Below are positions 47,252-55,608 of a stretch of DNA of 64,000 nt, in pieces; positions within the stretch are counted from its first letter, which is position 1, and every line of letters starts with the position of its first letter. Origin of the DNA: JANNNF01 sp040385825 (lineage in GTDB: Bacteria; Pseudomonadota; Alphaproteobacteria; Rhodobacterales; Rhodobacteraceae). The position numbers were made by a program, and so were the translations under genes. The DNA lies in the NCBI GenBank assembly GCA_040385825.1, contig JAZKGQ010000026.1:25018-89017 (forward strand), written 5' to 3'. The notes below the pieces were generated by a model, which was given only the letters and a program-made list of their open reading frames with translations, had not been told where the DNA came from and made no database searches.

Positions 47252-47578
47252 ATGCTGTTGCCCCCCCGCCTTTTGGTCAGGCGCCTGTTGGCGCCCTTCT
47301 GTTTGCTGGCGGGCCTTGCCATCATTGGGGCCTGCGCCACCTTTCCCGAACTTGACCGCCTGCCCGACGCCCCGACCGCCGACCTGCCGCGCCTGTTGCC
47401 GTTGGACCAGTTGCTGGCCCAGGCCAATGCCGCCCCGCGCGCGACCGAAGCCGCAGCCGAAGGCCTTGCCGGGCGCGCCGCCCGTTTGCGCAACCGCGCC
47501 GCCCTGATGCGCGGCCCGGTGCATGACCCCGCCACCCGTGCGCGGCTGTCGGCCGCGATCGAGGCAGGGCGCGCCTGA
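47252..47578 (+). CDS. Small putative lipoprotein
   Basis: A 108-residue protein with an N-terminal hydrophobic stretch ending in IGAC (lipobox-like, near residue 28), followed by a helical, Ala/Arg-rich domain (ATEAAAEGLAGRAARLRNRA). No family recognised. The ATG at 47252 is chosen for its 9-base distance from GGAG; an ATG at 47243 is nearly on top of it. The next gene is hom after 70 bases. Confidence 0.6.
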   Translation: MLLPPRLLVRRLLAPFCLLAGLAIIGACATFPELDRLPDAPTADLPRLLPLDQLLAQANAAPRATEAAAEGLAGRAARLRNRAALMRGPVHDPATRARLSAAIEAGRA

Positions 47579-47648
47579 CAGCACGCCGTTGCACGGGCGC
47601 TGGCAACGCGCTAACAGGCTGCGAACTGTGTGCAGCGAGAGGTTTCCC

Positions 47649-48938
47649 ATGTCCGTCGCCCCTTTGCGTCTTGGAATTGCCGGTCTGGGGACTGTCGGCA
47701 TCGGCGTTGTCAAGATCGTGCAGGATCATGCCGATCTGATCGCCGCCCGCACGGGCCGGGCGGTGTCGATCACCGCCGTTTCCGCCCGCGACCGCAGCAA
47801 GAACCGCGACGCCGATCTGTCGGGCTATGCGTGGGAGGCTGACCCGGTTGCCCTGGCCCGCCGCGACGATGTGGATGTGTTCGTCGAGGTGATGGGCGGC
47901 CATGAAGGGGCGGCCAAAGACGCCACCGAGGCCGCGATTGCCACTGGCAAGGATGTGGTCACCGCCAACAAGGCGCTGCTGGCCCACCATGGCCAGGCCC
48001 TTGCCCTGGCTGCCGAAAGCGCGGGGCTGGTGATCCGGTTCGAGGCGGCGGTGGCAGGTGGCATCCCGGTGATCAAGGCGCTGACCGAGGGGCTTGCCGC
48101 CAACCGGATCCGCCGGGTGATGGGGGTGATGAACGGCACCTGCAACTACATTCTGACCCGGATGCAAAGCGCGGGCCTTCCCTACGATCAGGTGTTCGAG
48201 GAAGCCCGCCAGTTGGGCTATCTGGAGGCCAACCCCAACCTTGATGTCGGCGGCATCGACGCAGGGCACAAACTGTCGCTGCTGGCCGCCATTGCCTTTG
48301 GCGCGCAGGTCAGCTTTGACGCGGTCGAGTTGGAAGGCATCGGCAACGTGTCGATCGATGATATCCGGCTGGCCGAGGATATGGGCTACCGCATCAAACT
48401 GCTGGGCGTGGCGCAGATGACGGGGCGTGGGCTGGAACAGCGGATGACGCCCTGCCTTGTGCCGATTGCCAGCCCCTTGGGCCAGTTGCAGGGCGGCACC
48501 AATATGGTGGTGCTGGAAGGCGACAGTGTGGGGCAGATCGTGCTGCGCGGCCCCGGTGCGGGCATGGGGCCAACCGCCAGCGCGGTGATGGCCGATGTCT
48601 GCGACATCGCACGCGGTCTGCGCCTGCCGACCTTCGGCCAGCCCGCCGCCACGCTGGCCAAGCCCACCCCCGCCCGCGCCGCGACCCCCGCGCCTTATTA
48701 CCTGCGCATGACCCTGCTGGACAAACCCGGCGCGCTGGCAAAGATCGCCACCTGTCTGGGCGAGGCCGGCATCTCGATTGATCAGATGCGCCAGTATGGC
48801 CATGTCGGCGTCCATGCGACGGTGCTGATCGTGACGCACAAGGCGACGCCGGGCGATGTGGCCCATGCCATCGGCGGCTTTGCTGCGACCGGCGTGCTGG
48901 TCGAGGCCCCGGTTGCGATCCGCATAGAGGAAGTCTGA
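47649..48938 (+). CDS. hom: Homoserine dehydrogenase
   Basis: Reduces aspartate semialdehyde to homoserine for threonine and methionine synthesis. The 429-residue protein has the NAD(P)-binding LGIAGLGTVGIGVV at residue 8, the homoserine region VMNGTCNYILTRM near 158, catalytic Lys and Asp in GIDAGHKLSLLAAIAFG near 200 and a C-terminal ACT domain (about 350-429, YYLRMTLLDKPGALAKIA) for likely threonine feedback. Confidence 0.95.
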   Translation: MSVAPLRLGIAGLGTVGIGVVKIVQDHADLIAARTGRAVSITAVSARDRSKNRDADLSGYAWEADPVALARRDDVDVFVEVMGGHEGAAKDATEAAIATGKDVVTANKALLAHHGQALALAAESAGLVIRFEAAVAGGIPVIKALTEGLAANRIRRVMGVMNGTCNYILTRMQSAGLPYDQVFEEARQLGYLEANPNLDVGGIDAGHKLSLLAAIAFGAQVSFDAVELEGIGNVSIDDIRLAEDMGYRIKLLGVAQMTGRGLEQRMTPCLVPIASPLGQLQGGTNMVVLEGDSVGQIVLRGPGAGMGPTASAVMADVCDIARGLRLPTFGQPAATLAKPTPARAATPAPYYLRMTLLDKPGALAKIATCLGEAGISIDQMRQYGHVGVHATVLIVTHKATPGDVAHAIGGFAATGVLVEAPVAIRIEEV

Positions 48939-49050
48939 CGGCAAAAAGGCCTGCATTTGCTGATGTTAGCGCTGACACAGGCTTGCATGGTGGGCCTGCT
49001 TGCCGCTAGAGCCTGAAGGGCAACCCCTTATGCCCAAAGGAATAGTCACC

Positions 49051-50019
49051 ATGACCGACGCCAAGGATTTTCAGGATCGCCTGCTGTCACTGGGCCTTGC
49101 CCGCGTGTCCGAAGCGGCTGCGCTGGCATCGGCGCAACTGATCGGGCGGGGCGATGAAAAGGCCGCCGATCAGGCGGCGGTCAATGCGATGCGCGACCAG
49201 TTGAACCTGCTGGACATCGCAGGCGTCGTGGTGATCGGCGAGGGTGAGCGGGACGAGGCCCCGATGCTGTTCATCGGCGAACAGGTCGGCACCGGCAATG
49301 GCCCGGCGGTGGATATTGCGCTGGACCCGCTGGAAGGCACCACGCTGACCGCCAAGGACATGCCCAACGCGCTGACCGTGATCGCCATGGCCCCGCGCGG
49401 CACCCTGCTGCATGCGCCTGACGTGTACATGGAAAAGCTGGCCATCGGGCCGCATTACAAGGCCGGCGTCGTCACCATGGCGATGACGCCTTCGGAACGG
49501 GTGTCGGCGCTGGCGGCGGCCAAGGGCGTGTCGACGGAAAACATCACCGTCTGCGTGCTGGAACGGCCCCGGCATGAAAACATGATCGAGGAATTGCGCT
49601 CCACCGGCGCGTCGATCCGGCTGATCACCGATGGCGATGTGGCGGGGGTCATGCATTGCGCCGAACCCGACATCACCGGCATCGACATGTATATGGGGTC
49701 TGGCGGCGCGCCCGAAGGGGTGCTGGCGGCGGCGGCGCTGAAATGCATGGGCGGGCAGTTCTTTGGCAAGCTGCTGTTTCGCAACGATGACGAACGGGCG
49801 CGGGCGAAAAAGGCGGGCATCACCAATTTCGACCGGGTTTACACCCGCGACGATCTGGTGCGCGGCGACGTGATCTTTGCGGCGACCGGCGTGACCAGCG
49901 GGTCGCTGCTGAGCGGGATCAAGCGCGAGCTGGGCTGGATCACCACTGAAACCATCCTGATGCGGTCGAAAACCGGGTCGGTGCGGCGGATGACCTACCG
50001 CAGCCCGGTGCGGTCATAA
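49051..50019 (+). CDS. glpX: Fructose-1,6-bisphosphatase class II
   Basis: A 322-residue GlpX-type phosphatase for gluconeogenesis and, where present, the Calvin cycle. Metal-site stretches are VVIGEGERDEAPML near residue 59 and DPLEGTTLT near 92; the substrate loop ITDGDVAGVMHCA is near 200. The start at 49051 is favoured by AAGGA 9 bases upstream; an ATG at 49030 would add seven residues. Its final TCA codon doubles as the stop of the convergent LysR gene. No ribulose-bisphosphate genes are in the window. Confidence 0.93.
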   Translation: MTDAKDFQDRLLSLGLARVSEAAALASAQLIGRGDEKAADQAAVNAMRDQLNLLDIAGVVVIGEGERDEAPMLFIGEQVGTGNGPAVDIALDPLEGTTLTAKDMPNALTVIAMAPRGTLLHAPDVYMEKLAIGPHYKAGVVTMAMTPSERVSALAAAKGVSTENITVCVLERPRHENMIEELRSTGASIRLITDGDVAGVMHCAEPDITGIDMYMGSGGAPEGVLAAAALKCMGGQFFGKLLFRNDDERARAKKAGITNFDRVYTRDDLVRGDVIFAATGVTSGSLLSGIKRELGWITTETILMRSKTGSVRRMTYRSPVRS

Positions 50020-50964
50020 CAGACGCATCTGGCCGTCCAGCCAGGGCCATTCCGCCAGCGCAGGCGCGATGATCTGCTCTGCCAGCAAGCCGCGCACCTG
50101 CCCGGCAATCTGACCCGGCATGTCGCGCAACATGCCGGCGCGCGCCGACAGCGACAAGGTGCGCTGCAAGGGCGCAAAGGGCAGCGGACCGATGTCGACG
50201 CTGGCGCGAAAGCGCCCGGCGCGGTGCAGGGCCAGCGGGGTCAGGATCGTCCAGCCCGCCCCGCTTGCCACCATCGCAAGGATCGCCTGATAGCTGTCGA
50301 GTTCAAAGCGGTGCGCAGGCCGCAGCCCCTGATGCGACAGGTGTGCCGCGATCTGCCGCCCCATCAGATGGCGCGCGGTGTACTGGATCAACGGCAGATC
50401 GGTGGCCTGCATGCCCTTGGGGGTCACGGCCACAAACGGGTCGGCCAGCAGGGGATGCACCTCGCGCCAGCCATCGTCGCCGGCCATCTCGGCCCCGAAA
50501 TCGGCGGCAACCACCATGTCCAGGGCGCGGGCTTCCAACTGATCCAGCAGGCGGTGGCTGGCACCCGTTTCCAGCAGAAACCGGCAGCCCCGCAAATCCC
50601 CCGACAGCCGGTGCAGCAGGGCAGGGGTCACGTCGGCGTCGAAATCCTCGATCATCCCGAGCCTCAGCGTGGTGAGGCCCGACAGATCGGCCATGGCCAG
50701 TTCGGCGCGGGCTTCGGTTGCGGCGTTCAGGATGGTCTGGGCATGGCGGCGGAACATGGTGCCCGCCGGGGTCATCCGCATCGGGCGCGCGCCCCGGTCC
50801 AGCAGCGGCGTGCCAAGGGCGGCCTCCAGCCCGGCCAGTTGCTGGCTGACCGCCGAGGGGCTGACACCCAGACGGCGGGCGGCGGCGGAAATCGCGCCTT
50901 CTTCGGCGGCGGCCAGAAAGACTTCGATGCCCCAAAGGGTTATGCGCCCTTCGGGTTCGGCCAT
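50014..50964 (-). CDS. LysR family transcriptional regulator
   Basis: A 316-residue regulator with an N-terminal winged HTH (FLAAAEEGAISAAARRLGVS near residue 16) and a periplasmic-binding-like effector domain (about 95-300). It begins 6 bases after phaR ends on the same strand, so it can be read from the phaR transcript. Target and ligand unknown; the glpX neighbour is convergent, not divergent, which gives no hint. Confidence 0.88.
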   Translation of the reverse strand: MAEPEGRITLWGIEVFLAAAEEGAISAAARRLGVSPSAVSQQLAGLEAALGTPLLDRGARPMRMTPAGTMFRRHAQTILNAATEARAELAMADLSGLTTLRLGMIEDFDADVTPALLHRLSGDLRGCRFLLETGASHRLLDQLEARALDMVVAADFGAEMAGDDGWREVHPLLADPFVAVTPKGMQATDLPLIQYTARHLMGRQIAAHLSHQGLRPAHRFELDSYQAILAMVASGAGWTILTPLALHRAGRFRASVDIGPLPFAPLQRTLSLSARAGMLRDMPGQIAGQVRGLLAEQIIAPALAEWPWLDGQMRLL

Positions 50965-50970
50965 CGCGGG

Positions 50971-51525
50971 TTACAGCTTGGACAGTTTCGACTGCAACTC
51001 TGCCAACTGGCGCTTTATCTCGGCCAGATCGGCGGGCGAGTCGCCGGTGTCGTCCTCTTTGGCCGGGCCGGAAGACCCCCAGGCGGGCAGGCCGCCCATC
51101 ATGGTTTTCAGGAACGCCTCTTGCTGCTTGCGCAGCGCGTCAAACCCCGGAACCGTGGCCAGCGGGTTGGGAAATGCGGTCAGGTTGCCCATCATCTTGG
51201 CCTGATTTTCGCGCAGCATTTCAAACGAGGTTGCCAGAAACTGCGGCACGACCGACTGGATGCCCGAGGTATAGCTGCGGACAAGATCGGTCAGCACATC
51301 CACCGGCAGCACGTTTTCGCCTTTGGATTCATGCTCGGCCACGATCTGCAACAGGTACTGCCGCGTCAGGTCATCGCCGGATTTCAGGTCGACGATCTGC
51401 ACCTCGCGCCCGGCACGGATAAAACCTGCGATATCCTCCAGCGTCACATAATCCGAGGTTTCGGTGTTGTAGAGACGGCGGCTGGCGTAACGCTTGATCA
51501 GCAGCGGTTTGGCAGTATCGGCCAT
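50971..51525 (-). CDS. phaR: Polyhydroxyalkanoate synthesis repressor PhaR
   Basis: A 184-residue repressor that leaves DNA when it binds nascent PHA. The N-terminal PHB/PHA-accumulation regulator domain reads LLIKRYASRRLYNTETSDYV near residue 8 and IVDLKSGDDLTRQYLLQIV near 43; the C terminus is an amphipathic helix (AEIKRQLAELQSKLSK). GGAAGGG precedes the ATG. Predicted to repress phaP, phaC/phaZ and itself through the boxes listed separately. Confidence 0.95.
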   Translation of the reverse strand: MADTAKPLLIKRYASRRLYNTETSDYVTLEDIAGFIRAGREVQIVDLKSGDDLTRQYLLQIVAEHESKGENVLPVDVLTDLVRSYTSGIQSVVPQFLATSFEMLRENQAKMMGNLTAFPNPLATVPGFDALRKQQEAFLKTMMGGLPAWGSSGPAKEDDTGDSPADLAEIKRQLAELQSKLSKL

Positions 51526-51545
51526 GGGAACCCTTCCTGAATTCT

Positions 51546-51557
51546 GTGCGGGTGCAG
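51546..51557 (-). promoter_or_regulatory. Degenerate PhaR box upstream of phaR
   Basis: GTGC-GGGT-GCAG, one mismatch from CTGC-N3/4-GCAG, sits 20 bases before the phaR start. Autoregulation by PhaR is known in relatives, but this copy is weak. Confidence 0.3.
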
Positions 51558-51590
51558 CACAGCGTAGCGGGGCTTGGCGCAAAAAGAAAG

Positions 51591-51611
51591 GGCGGGCTAT
51601 GTAAGCCCGCC
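51591..51611 (-). terminator. Distal of two tandem terminators after the phasin gene
   Basis: An 8-bp stem GGCGGGCT / AGCCCGCC with a 5-base loop; on the minus strand it is followed by CTTTCTTTTT. Shares the GGGCGGGCT core with the hairpin 20 bases away, suggesting a local duplication. Confidence 0.8.
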
Positions 51612-51630
51612 ACAGGGTTCTGCAAAAGGA

Positions 51631-51656
51631 AAGGGCGGGCTAAAAAGCCCGCCCTT
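51631..51656 (-). terminator. Proximal terminator of the phasin gene
   Basis: A perfect 11-bp stem AAGGGCGGGCT / AGCCCGCCCTT with a 4-base loop, followed on the minus strand by TCCTTTTGC, 47 bases beyond the phasin stop. Together with the next hairpin it would isolate this very highly expressed gene from phaR. Confidence 0.85.
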
Positions 51657-51703
51657 GGCGCTGAAACAACAGGGAGGAATTGCCAACGCCTTGATCTTGC
51701 AGA

Positions 51704-52153
51704 TCACTTGGCCGCGGTTGCGACTTTCTTGGCAGCGGTGGTCACGTCCGAGGTGGCCTTCTTCACGGCGGCGGTTGCTTCTTCCGAAGCGTCCTTGCCG
51801 GCAGCCAGCATCAGCTCGACGGTTTCCATCTGCACTTTTTTCGCAACTTCCGCGAAAGCCGCCAGATTCTCGGCAGCCATTTCAGCAGCGGCCGAAGCAA
51901 AGTCGGTGGCGGCTTTGGTGTAGTCGGTCGGTTCGGTCTTGGCCTTGGACACGTCGGTCATCTTGGCGATCGAGTCCTTCACCCATTTCGAGGTGATCTC
52001 GGTCGACTTTTCAGCGGCTTCCAGAGCGACCTTCGAGAACTTCTCGGCGAAAGCAGCCTGGGTCTTGAATGCGTTCTGCATCGCGGACGAGTCAACCGGG
52101 AAGGAAGCCATCATGTCCTGCATCATCTTGGTCAGATCGGGGGCCTTGTTCAT
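51704..52153 (-). CDS. phaP: Phasin, PHA granule-associated protein
   Basis: A 149-residue amphipathic helical protein rich in Ala and Lys that coats PHA granules. The phasin region is QNAFKTQAAFAEKFSKVALE near residue 26 through AENLAAFAEVAKKVQMETVE near 94; the tail is a KKAT/AAKK-rich stretch. No signal peptide. GGAGAGATGAC sits before the ATG. Strong promoter with a PhaR box and double terminators fit high, granule-dependent expression. Confidence 0.93.
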   Translation of the reverse strand: MNKAPDLTKMMQDMMASFPVDSSAMQNAFKTQAAFAEKFSKVALEAAEKSTEITSKWVKDSIAKMTDVSKAKTEPTDYTKAATDFASAAAEMAAENLAAFAEVAKKVQMETVELMLAAGKDASEEATAAVKKATSDVTTAAKKVATAAK

Positions 52154-52201
52154 GTCATCTCTCCAATATGTCCGGGGTTCTGCCCGGTTCCTGATGACGA
52201 A

Positions 52202-52230
52202 TATATACATGCTGCACCGCAGCATTTCAA
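52202..52230 (-). promoter_or_regulatory. Phasin promoter
   Basis: Minus strand TTGAAA (52225-52230), a 17-base spacer and TATATA (52202-52207), 49 bases before the phasin ATG. The spacer contains a full PhaR box, so bound repressor would occlude RNA polymerase. Confidence 0.75.
52212..52222. promoter_or_regulatory. PhaR box 1, within the phasin promoter spacer
   Basis: CTGC-ACC-GCAG, an exact CTGC-N3-GCAG, the element reported for PhaR of Rhodobacter/Paracoccus. Its centre is 27 bases from box 2. Confidence 0.8.
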
Positions 52231-52238
52231 GTCTTATT

Positions 52239-52249
52239 CTGCGGTGCAG
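52239..52249. promoter_or_regulatory. PhaR box 2, upstream of the phasin -35
   Basis: CTGC-GGT-GCAG, exact match to CTGC-N3-GCAG. With box 1 it forms a larger inverted repeat (GCTGCACCGCAG / CTGCGGTGCAGC). Confidence 0.8.
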
Positions 52250-52455
52250 CAAAACCTTCACACTTCTGCGGCATCCGGCTGCGCAACCACAGGGCTGTGT
52301 TCCGCTAGGGCAAGCAAGAGTTTGGAAACGCGCAACAAATTGGCAGGCAGACCAAAAACGGCATGAAAATCATGCGCAGACCGGCATGAAATGCGGGACG
52401 ATGGCGCGCCGGATCGGTCGGGCGCGCCAGATGCTCCGGCCGGGTTTCGGGCGAA
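52250..52455. other. Intergenic stretch between phasin promoter and phaC end
   Basis: The full gap from 52154 to 52455 is 302 bases: phasin leader, promoter and PhaR boxes occupy 52154-52249. The rest holds a 9-bp stem TGGCGCGCC / GGCGCGCCA (52402-52429) downstream of phaC without a T run, possibly its 3' end, and nothing else that I recognise. Confidence 0.5.
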
Positions 52456-54225
52456 TCAGCCCGTTACATAGGTGCCGGGGGCCGGGGCCAGGGCGTTTGC
52501 GGGAACCCGTCCTGCCACCTGTTCGCCCGACCGTTCGGCCAGCCATGCGCCCCAGCGGGGCCACCAGCTGCCCTTGGTGAAACTGGCCCCGGCCTTCCAG
52601 TCCTCGGGCACGCCGTCCACCGGGGCCGGGCTGGTGTAGTGGCCGTACTTGTCCTTGCCTGGCGGGTTGATGATGCCCGCGATGTGGCCGGACTCGGACA
52701 GGATGAAGGTCTTGTCCGCCGACCCCATCTGCCGGATCGAATTGAAGCTGCCGCGCCAGTGGGCGATGTGGTCGGTTTCACAGGCAATGGCGCAGAGCGG
52801 CAGTTTCACGTCCGACAGATGCGCCGGGGTGCCGAACACCGGGAAGGTGCCCTTGGCAAAACCGTCACCCTGACACAGGCCGCGCAGATATTGCAGCGCC
52901 ATCCGGGCGGGCAGGTTGGTGCCATCGCCGTTCCAGAACAGCAGGTCAAACGCGGGCGGGGCCTCGCCCATCATGTAGCTTTTGATGGCCGGGCCATAGA
53001 TAAGGTCGTTTGACCGCAGGAAGGAAAACGTGCGCGACATGAAGAACCGCGAAAGGATGCCGTCCTGATTGGATTGCCTTTCAATCCCGTCGACAAAGTC
53101 GTTGTCCAGAAATACCCCCACCTCGCCGGGGTCGGAAAAATCGGCCAGCGTGGTAAAGAAGGTCGCGGATTTGACCGAGGTATCCCCGGCCTTTTGCAGA
53201 TGCGCAAGGCTGAGGCCAAGCGTGGTGCCCGCGATGCAATAGCCCACCGCGTTGACCTGTGGCTCCGCGGTGATCCGGCGCACCTCGGCCATGGCGCGCA
53301 GAAACCCGTCGCGGATGTAGTCGTCCATGCCCACATCGGCGTAGGACGCATCGGGGTTGACCCAGGACACCACGAACAGGGTAAAGCCCTGATCCACCAG
53401 CCACTTGATCAGGCTGTTGGCGGGTTTCATGTCCATGATGTAGAATTTGTTGATCCATGGCGGAAAGATCAGCAAGGGCGTCTTGTGGACGGTTTCGGTG
53501 GTGGGGGCATACTGGATCAGTTCCAGCAGGCGGTTGCGGTAGACCACCGACCCCGGCGTGGTGGCGATGTTGCCGCCCACCTGAAACGCCGTCTTGTCGG
53601 CCAGCGTGACCACCAGATCGCCCGAGTTGGCCTCGATGTCGCGGACCAGATTTTCCAGCCCCAGCACCAGACTTTCGCCATCGGTCGCCACCGCCTTTTC
53701 CAGCGCATCGGGGTTGGTGGCCAGAAAGTTGGTGGGGCTGAACATGTCGACGATCTGGCGGGTGAAATATTCGACCCGGCGCTTGTCGGTGGGGTCGATG
53801 TTTTCGATGTCATCGACGGCGGTGGTGATGGCTTCGGCGTTCAGCAGGTACTGCTGCTTGAGATAGTTGAAGAAGGGATGCGTGTCCCACAGCGGGTTCT
53901 GAAAGCGGCGGTCCCTGGGGCCGGGGTCGGGCGGGGCCTTGAAATCGCCCTTGGCCAGCACTTGCTGGGCCTCGACATAATGTTTCAGCGATTTGCCCCA
54001 ATAGCTGATCTGATGTTCCAGCACCTTGGCCGGGTTCTGCATCATTTCCGCCAGATAGGCGGCGGCGGCCTTCATGTAGACCTCGTTCGACGGACCGGCC
54101 AGGGCCGCATCGGCCTGTTTTCGCTGCGTCATGGCCTGCGTCAGGCGCTTGGAGAGGGCGTCAACCTTGGCAAGATTGTCATTTAGTCGTAGCTGCCGTG
54201 CGCCATCGCTGTCTTCTGTTGTCAT
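52456..54225 (-). CDS. phaC: Class I polyhydroxyalkanoate synthase
   Basis: A 589-residue synthase polymerising 3-hydroxyacyl-CoA. The lipase-like box is GYCIAG with catalytic Cys330; the other triad members are Asp485 in CETDHIAHW and His514 in SESGHIAGI. The N-terminal domain (about 1-200) and conserved PPWINKFYIMDMKPANSL near 255 are class I features. It is divergent from phaZ across 105 bases holding a PhaR box. GGGGGGAAAC lies before the ATG. Confidence 0.96.
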   Translation of the reverse strand: MTTEDSDGARQLRLNDNLAKVDALSKRLTQAMTQRKQADAALAGPSNEVYMKAAAAYLAEMMQNPAKVLEHQISYWGKSLKHYVEAQQVLAKGDFKAPPDPGPRDRRFQNPLWDTHPFFNYLKQQYLLNAEAITTAVDDIENIDPTDKRRVEYFTRQIVDMFSPTNFLATNPDALEKAVATDGESLVLGLENLVRDIEANSGDLVVTLADKTAFQVGGNIATTPGSVVYRNRLLELIQYAPTTETVHKTPLLIFPPWINKFYIMDMKPANSLIKWLVDQGFTLFVVSWVNPDASYADVGMDDYIRDGFLRAMAEVRRITAEPQVNAVGYCIAGTTLGLSLAHLQKAGDTSVKSATFFTTLADFSDPGEVGVFLDNDFVDGIERQSNQDGILSRFFMSRTFSFLRSNDLIYGPAIKSYMMGEAPPAFDLLFWNGDGTNLPARMALQYLRGLCQGDGFAKGTFPVFGTPAHLSDVKLPLCAIACETDHIAHWRGSFNSIRQMGSADKTFILSESGHIAGIINPPGKDKYGHYTSPAPVDGVPEDWKAGASFTKGSWWPRWGAWLAERSGEQVAGRVPANALAPAPGTYVTG

Positions 54226-54248
54226 GCTAATGTTTCCCCCCTACATTG

Positions 54249-54259
54249 CTGCTATGCAG
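54249..54259. promoter_or_regulatory. PhaR box 3 between phaC and phaZ
   Basis: CTGC-TAT-GCAG, an exact CTGC-N3-GCAG in the divergent control region. Just downstream on the plus strand TTGCGT and TATGAC are 16 bases apart, a plausible phaZ promoter next to the box. Confidence 0.7.
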
Positions 54260-54330
54260 CATTGCGTCCTTGTATCTGGCGCATATGACACCGGGATAAG
54301 CCTTACGAACCCGTGGGGCAAGGAGACGCA

Positions 54331-55608
54331 ATGAAGTATATGGCGACTTACGACTTCATGGAAAGCATCCGCAACACGAATGAGTGGATGGGCGCCACCG
54401 CGCGGGCCATGGCATCCTATCCGGCCTTTGCGATGTCGATGAACCCGATGCTGCCTCTGGTGGCGGCCTGGGGCGAGGTGACGGAACGGTCGTTCGGGCG
54501 GATGGTGGCAAAACCCGACTGGGGCATCCGGTCGATGGCGGGGGCCGACGGGCAGGATCATCTGGTCGATGTGACGCCGATCGTCGACAAGCCCTTTGGC
54601 AGTCTGGTGCAGTTTGCGGTGCGCCGCCGTGCGCCGATGGCGCGCAAGGTGATGCTGGTGGCCCCGATGTCGGGCCATTATGCCACCCTGTTGCGGTCGA
54701 CCGTCGCCAGCCTGCTGCCCGATTGTGATGTCTACATCACCGACTGGCACAATGCGCGCGACATTCCGGTGTCGGCGGGCAAGTTCGATGTCGAGGATTA
54801 CACCCTGTATCTGGCCGAGTTCATGCGGGTTCTGGGGCCCGATACCCATGTGATCGCCGTGTGCCAGCCCGTACCGCTGACGCTGGCCGCGACCGCCTAT
54901 CTGGCAGCCCAGGACCCCGATGCACAGCCGCGCAGCCTGACCCTGATCGGCGGTCCGGTGGACCCGGACGCAGCGGCAACCGACGTGACCGATTTCGGCC
55001 GCCGGGTGACGATGGGCCAGTTGGAACAGACTGCCATTCAGCGGGTGGGATTCAAGTACAAGGGCGCGGGGCGGCTGGTCTATCCGGGGCTGTTGCAGTT
55101 GCAAAGCTTCATGTCGATGAACGCGGAACGCCATTCCAAGGCGTTCACCGAACAGATCCTGCGGGTGGCGCGCGGCGAGGGCGGCGATCACGACGCCCAC
55201 AACCGCTTCTACGACGAATATCTGGCGGTGATGGACATGACCGCCGAGTTCTACCTTTCCACGGTGGAGCGGATTTTCAAGAATCGCGAGATTGCCCGCA
55301 ATGCCTTTGTGGTGGATGGAACGCCGGTCGATCTGGGGGCGATCACCAAGGTTGCGGTGATGATCGTGGAAGGGGCAAATGACGATATTTCCGCCCCCGG
55401 TCAGTGCCTTGCGGCGCTGGACCTGTTGACCAACCTGCCTGCGGACAAAAAGGCGCAGCATCTGGAACCGGGTGCCGGGCATTACGGCATCTTCGCGGGC
55501 AAAAGCTGGCGGTTGAACATCCGGCCTCTGGTGCTGGGTTTCATCGATGCCAATGCCGCTGTCCCCAAGGCAAAGCCGGGCAAGATCAGTCTGGCAGCGT
55601 CGCAATAG
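54331..55608 (+). CDS. phaZ: Intracellular polyhydroxyalkanoate depolymerase
   Basis: A 425-residue granule-bound depolymerase of the PhaZa1 type. It uses Cys rather than Ser as nucleophile: VIAVCQPVPLTLAA places it at Cys178. Other family stretches are YITDWHNARDIPV near residue 135 and the triad His in PGAGHYGIFAG near 390. No signal peptide. AAGGAGACGCA precedes the ATG. Its TAG abuts the stop of the convergent hydrolase. Confidence 0.94.
   Translation: MKYMATYDFMESIRNTNEWMGATARAMASYPAFAMSMNPMLPLVAAWGEVTERSFGRMVAKPDWGIRSMAGADGQDHLVDVTPIVDKPFGSLVQFAVRRRAPMARKVMLVAPMSGHYATLLRSTVASLLPDCDVYITDWHNARDIPVSAGKFDVEDYTLYLAEFMRVLGPDTHVIAVCQPVPLTLAATAYLAAQDPDAQPRSLTLIGGPVDPDAAATDVTDFGRRVTMGQLEQTAIQRVGFKYKGAGRLVYPGLLQLQSFMSMNAERHSKAFTEQILRVARGEGGDHDAHNRFYDEYLAVMDMTAEFYLSTVERIFKNREIARNAFVVDGTPVDLGAITKVAVMIVEGANDDISAPGQCLAALDLLTNLPADKKAQHLEPGAGHYGIFAGKSWRLNIRPLVLGFIDANAAVPKAKPGKISLAASQ

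Noticed and set aside
47579..47648. Riboswitch or attenuator before hom
   Set aside because: The 70-base gap is too short and shows no SAM or threonine leader features.
49000..50019. Calvin-cycle (cbb) locus suggested by glpX and a LysR gene
   Set aside because: No RuBisCO, phosphoribulokinase or other cbb gene is present and the LysR gene is convergent, linked instead to phaR.
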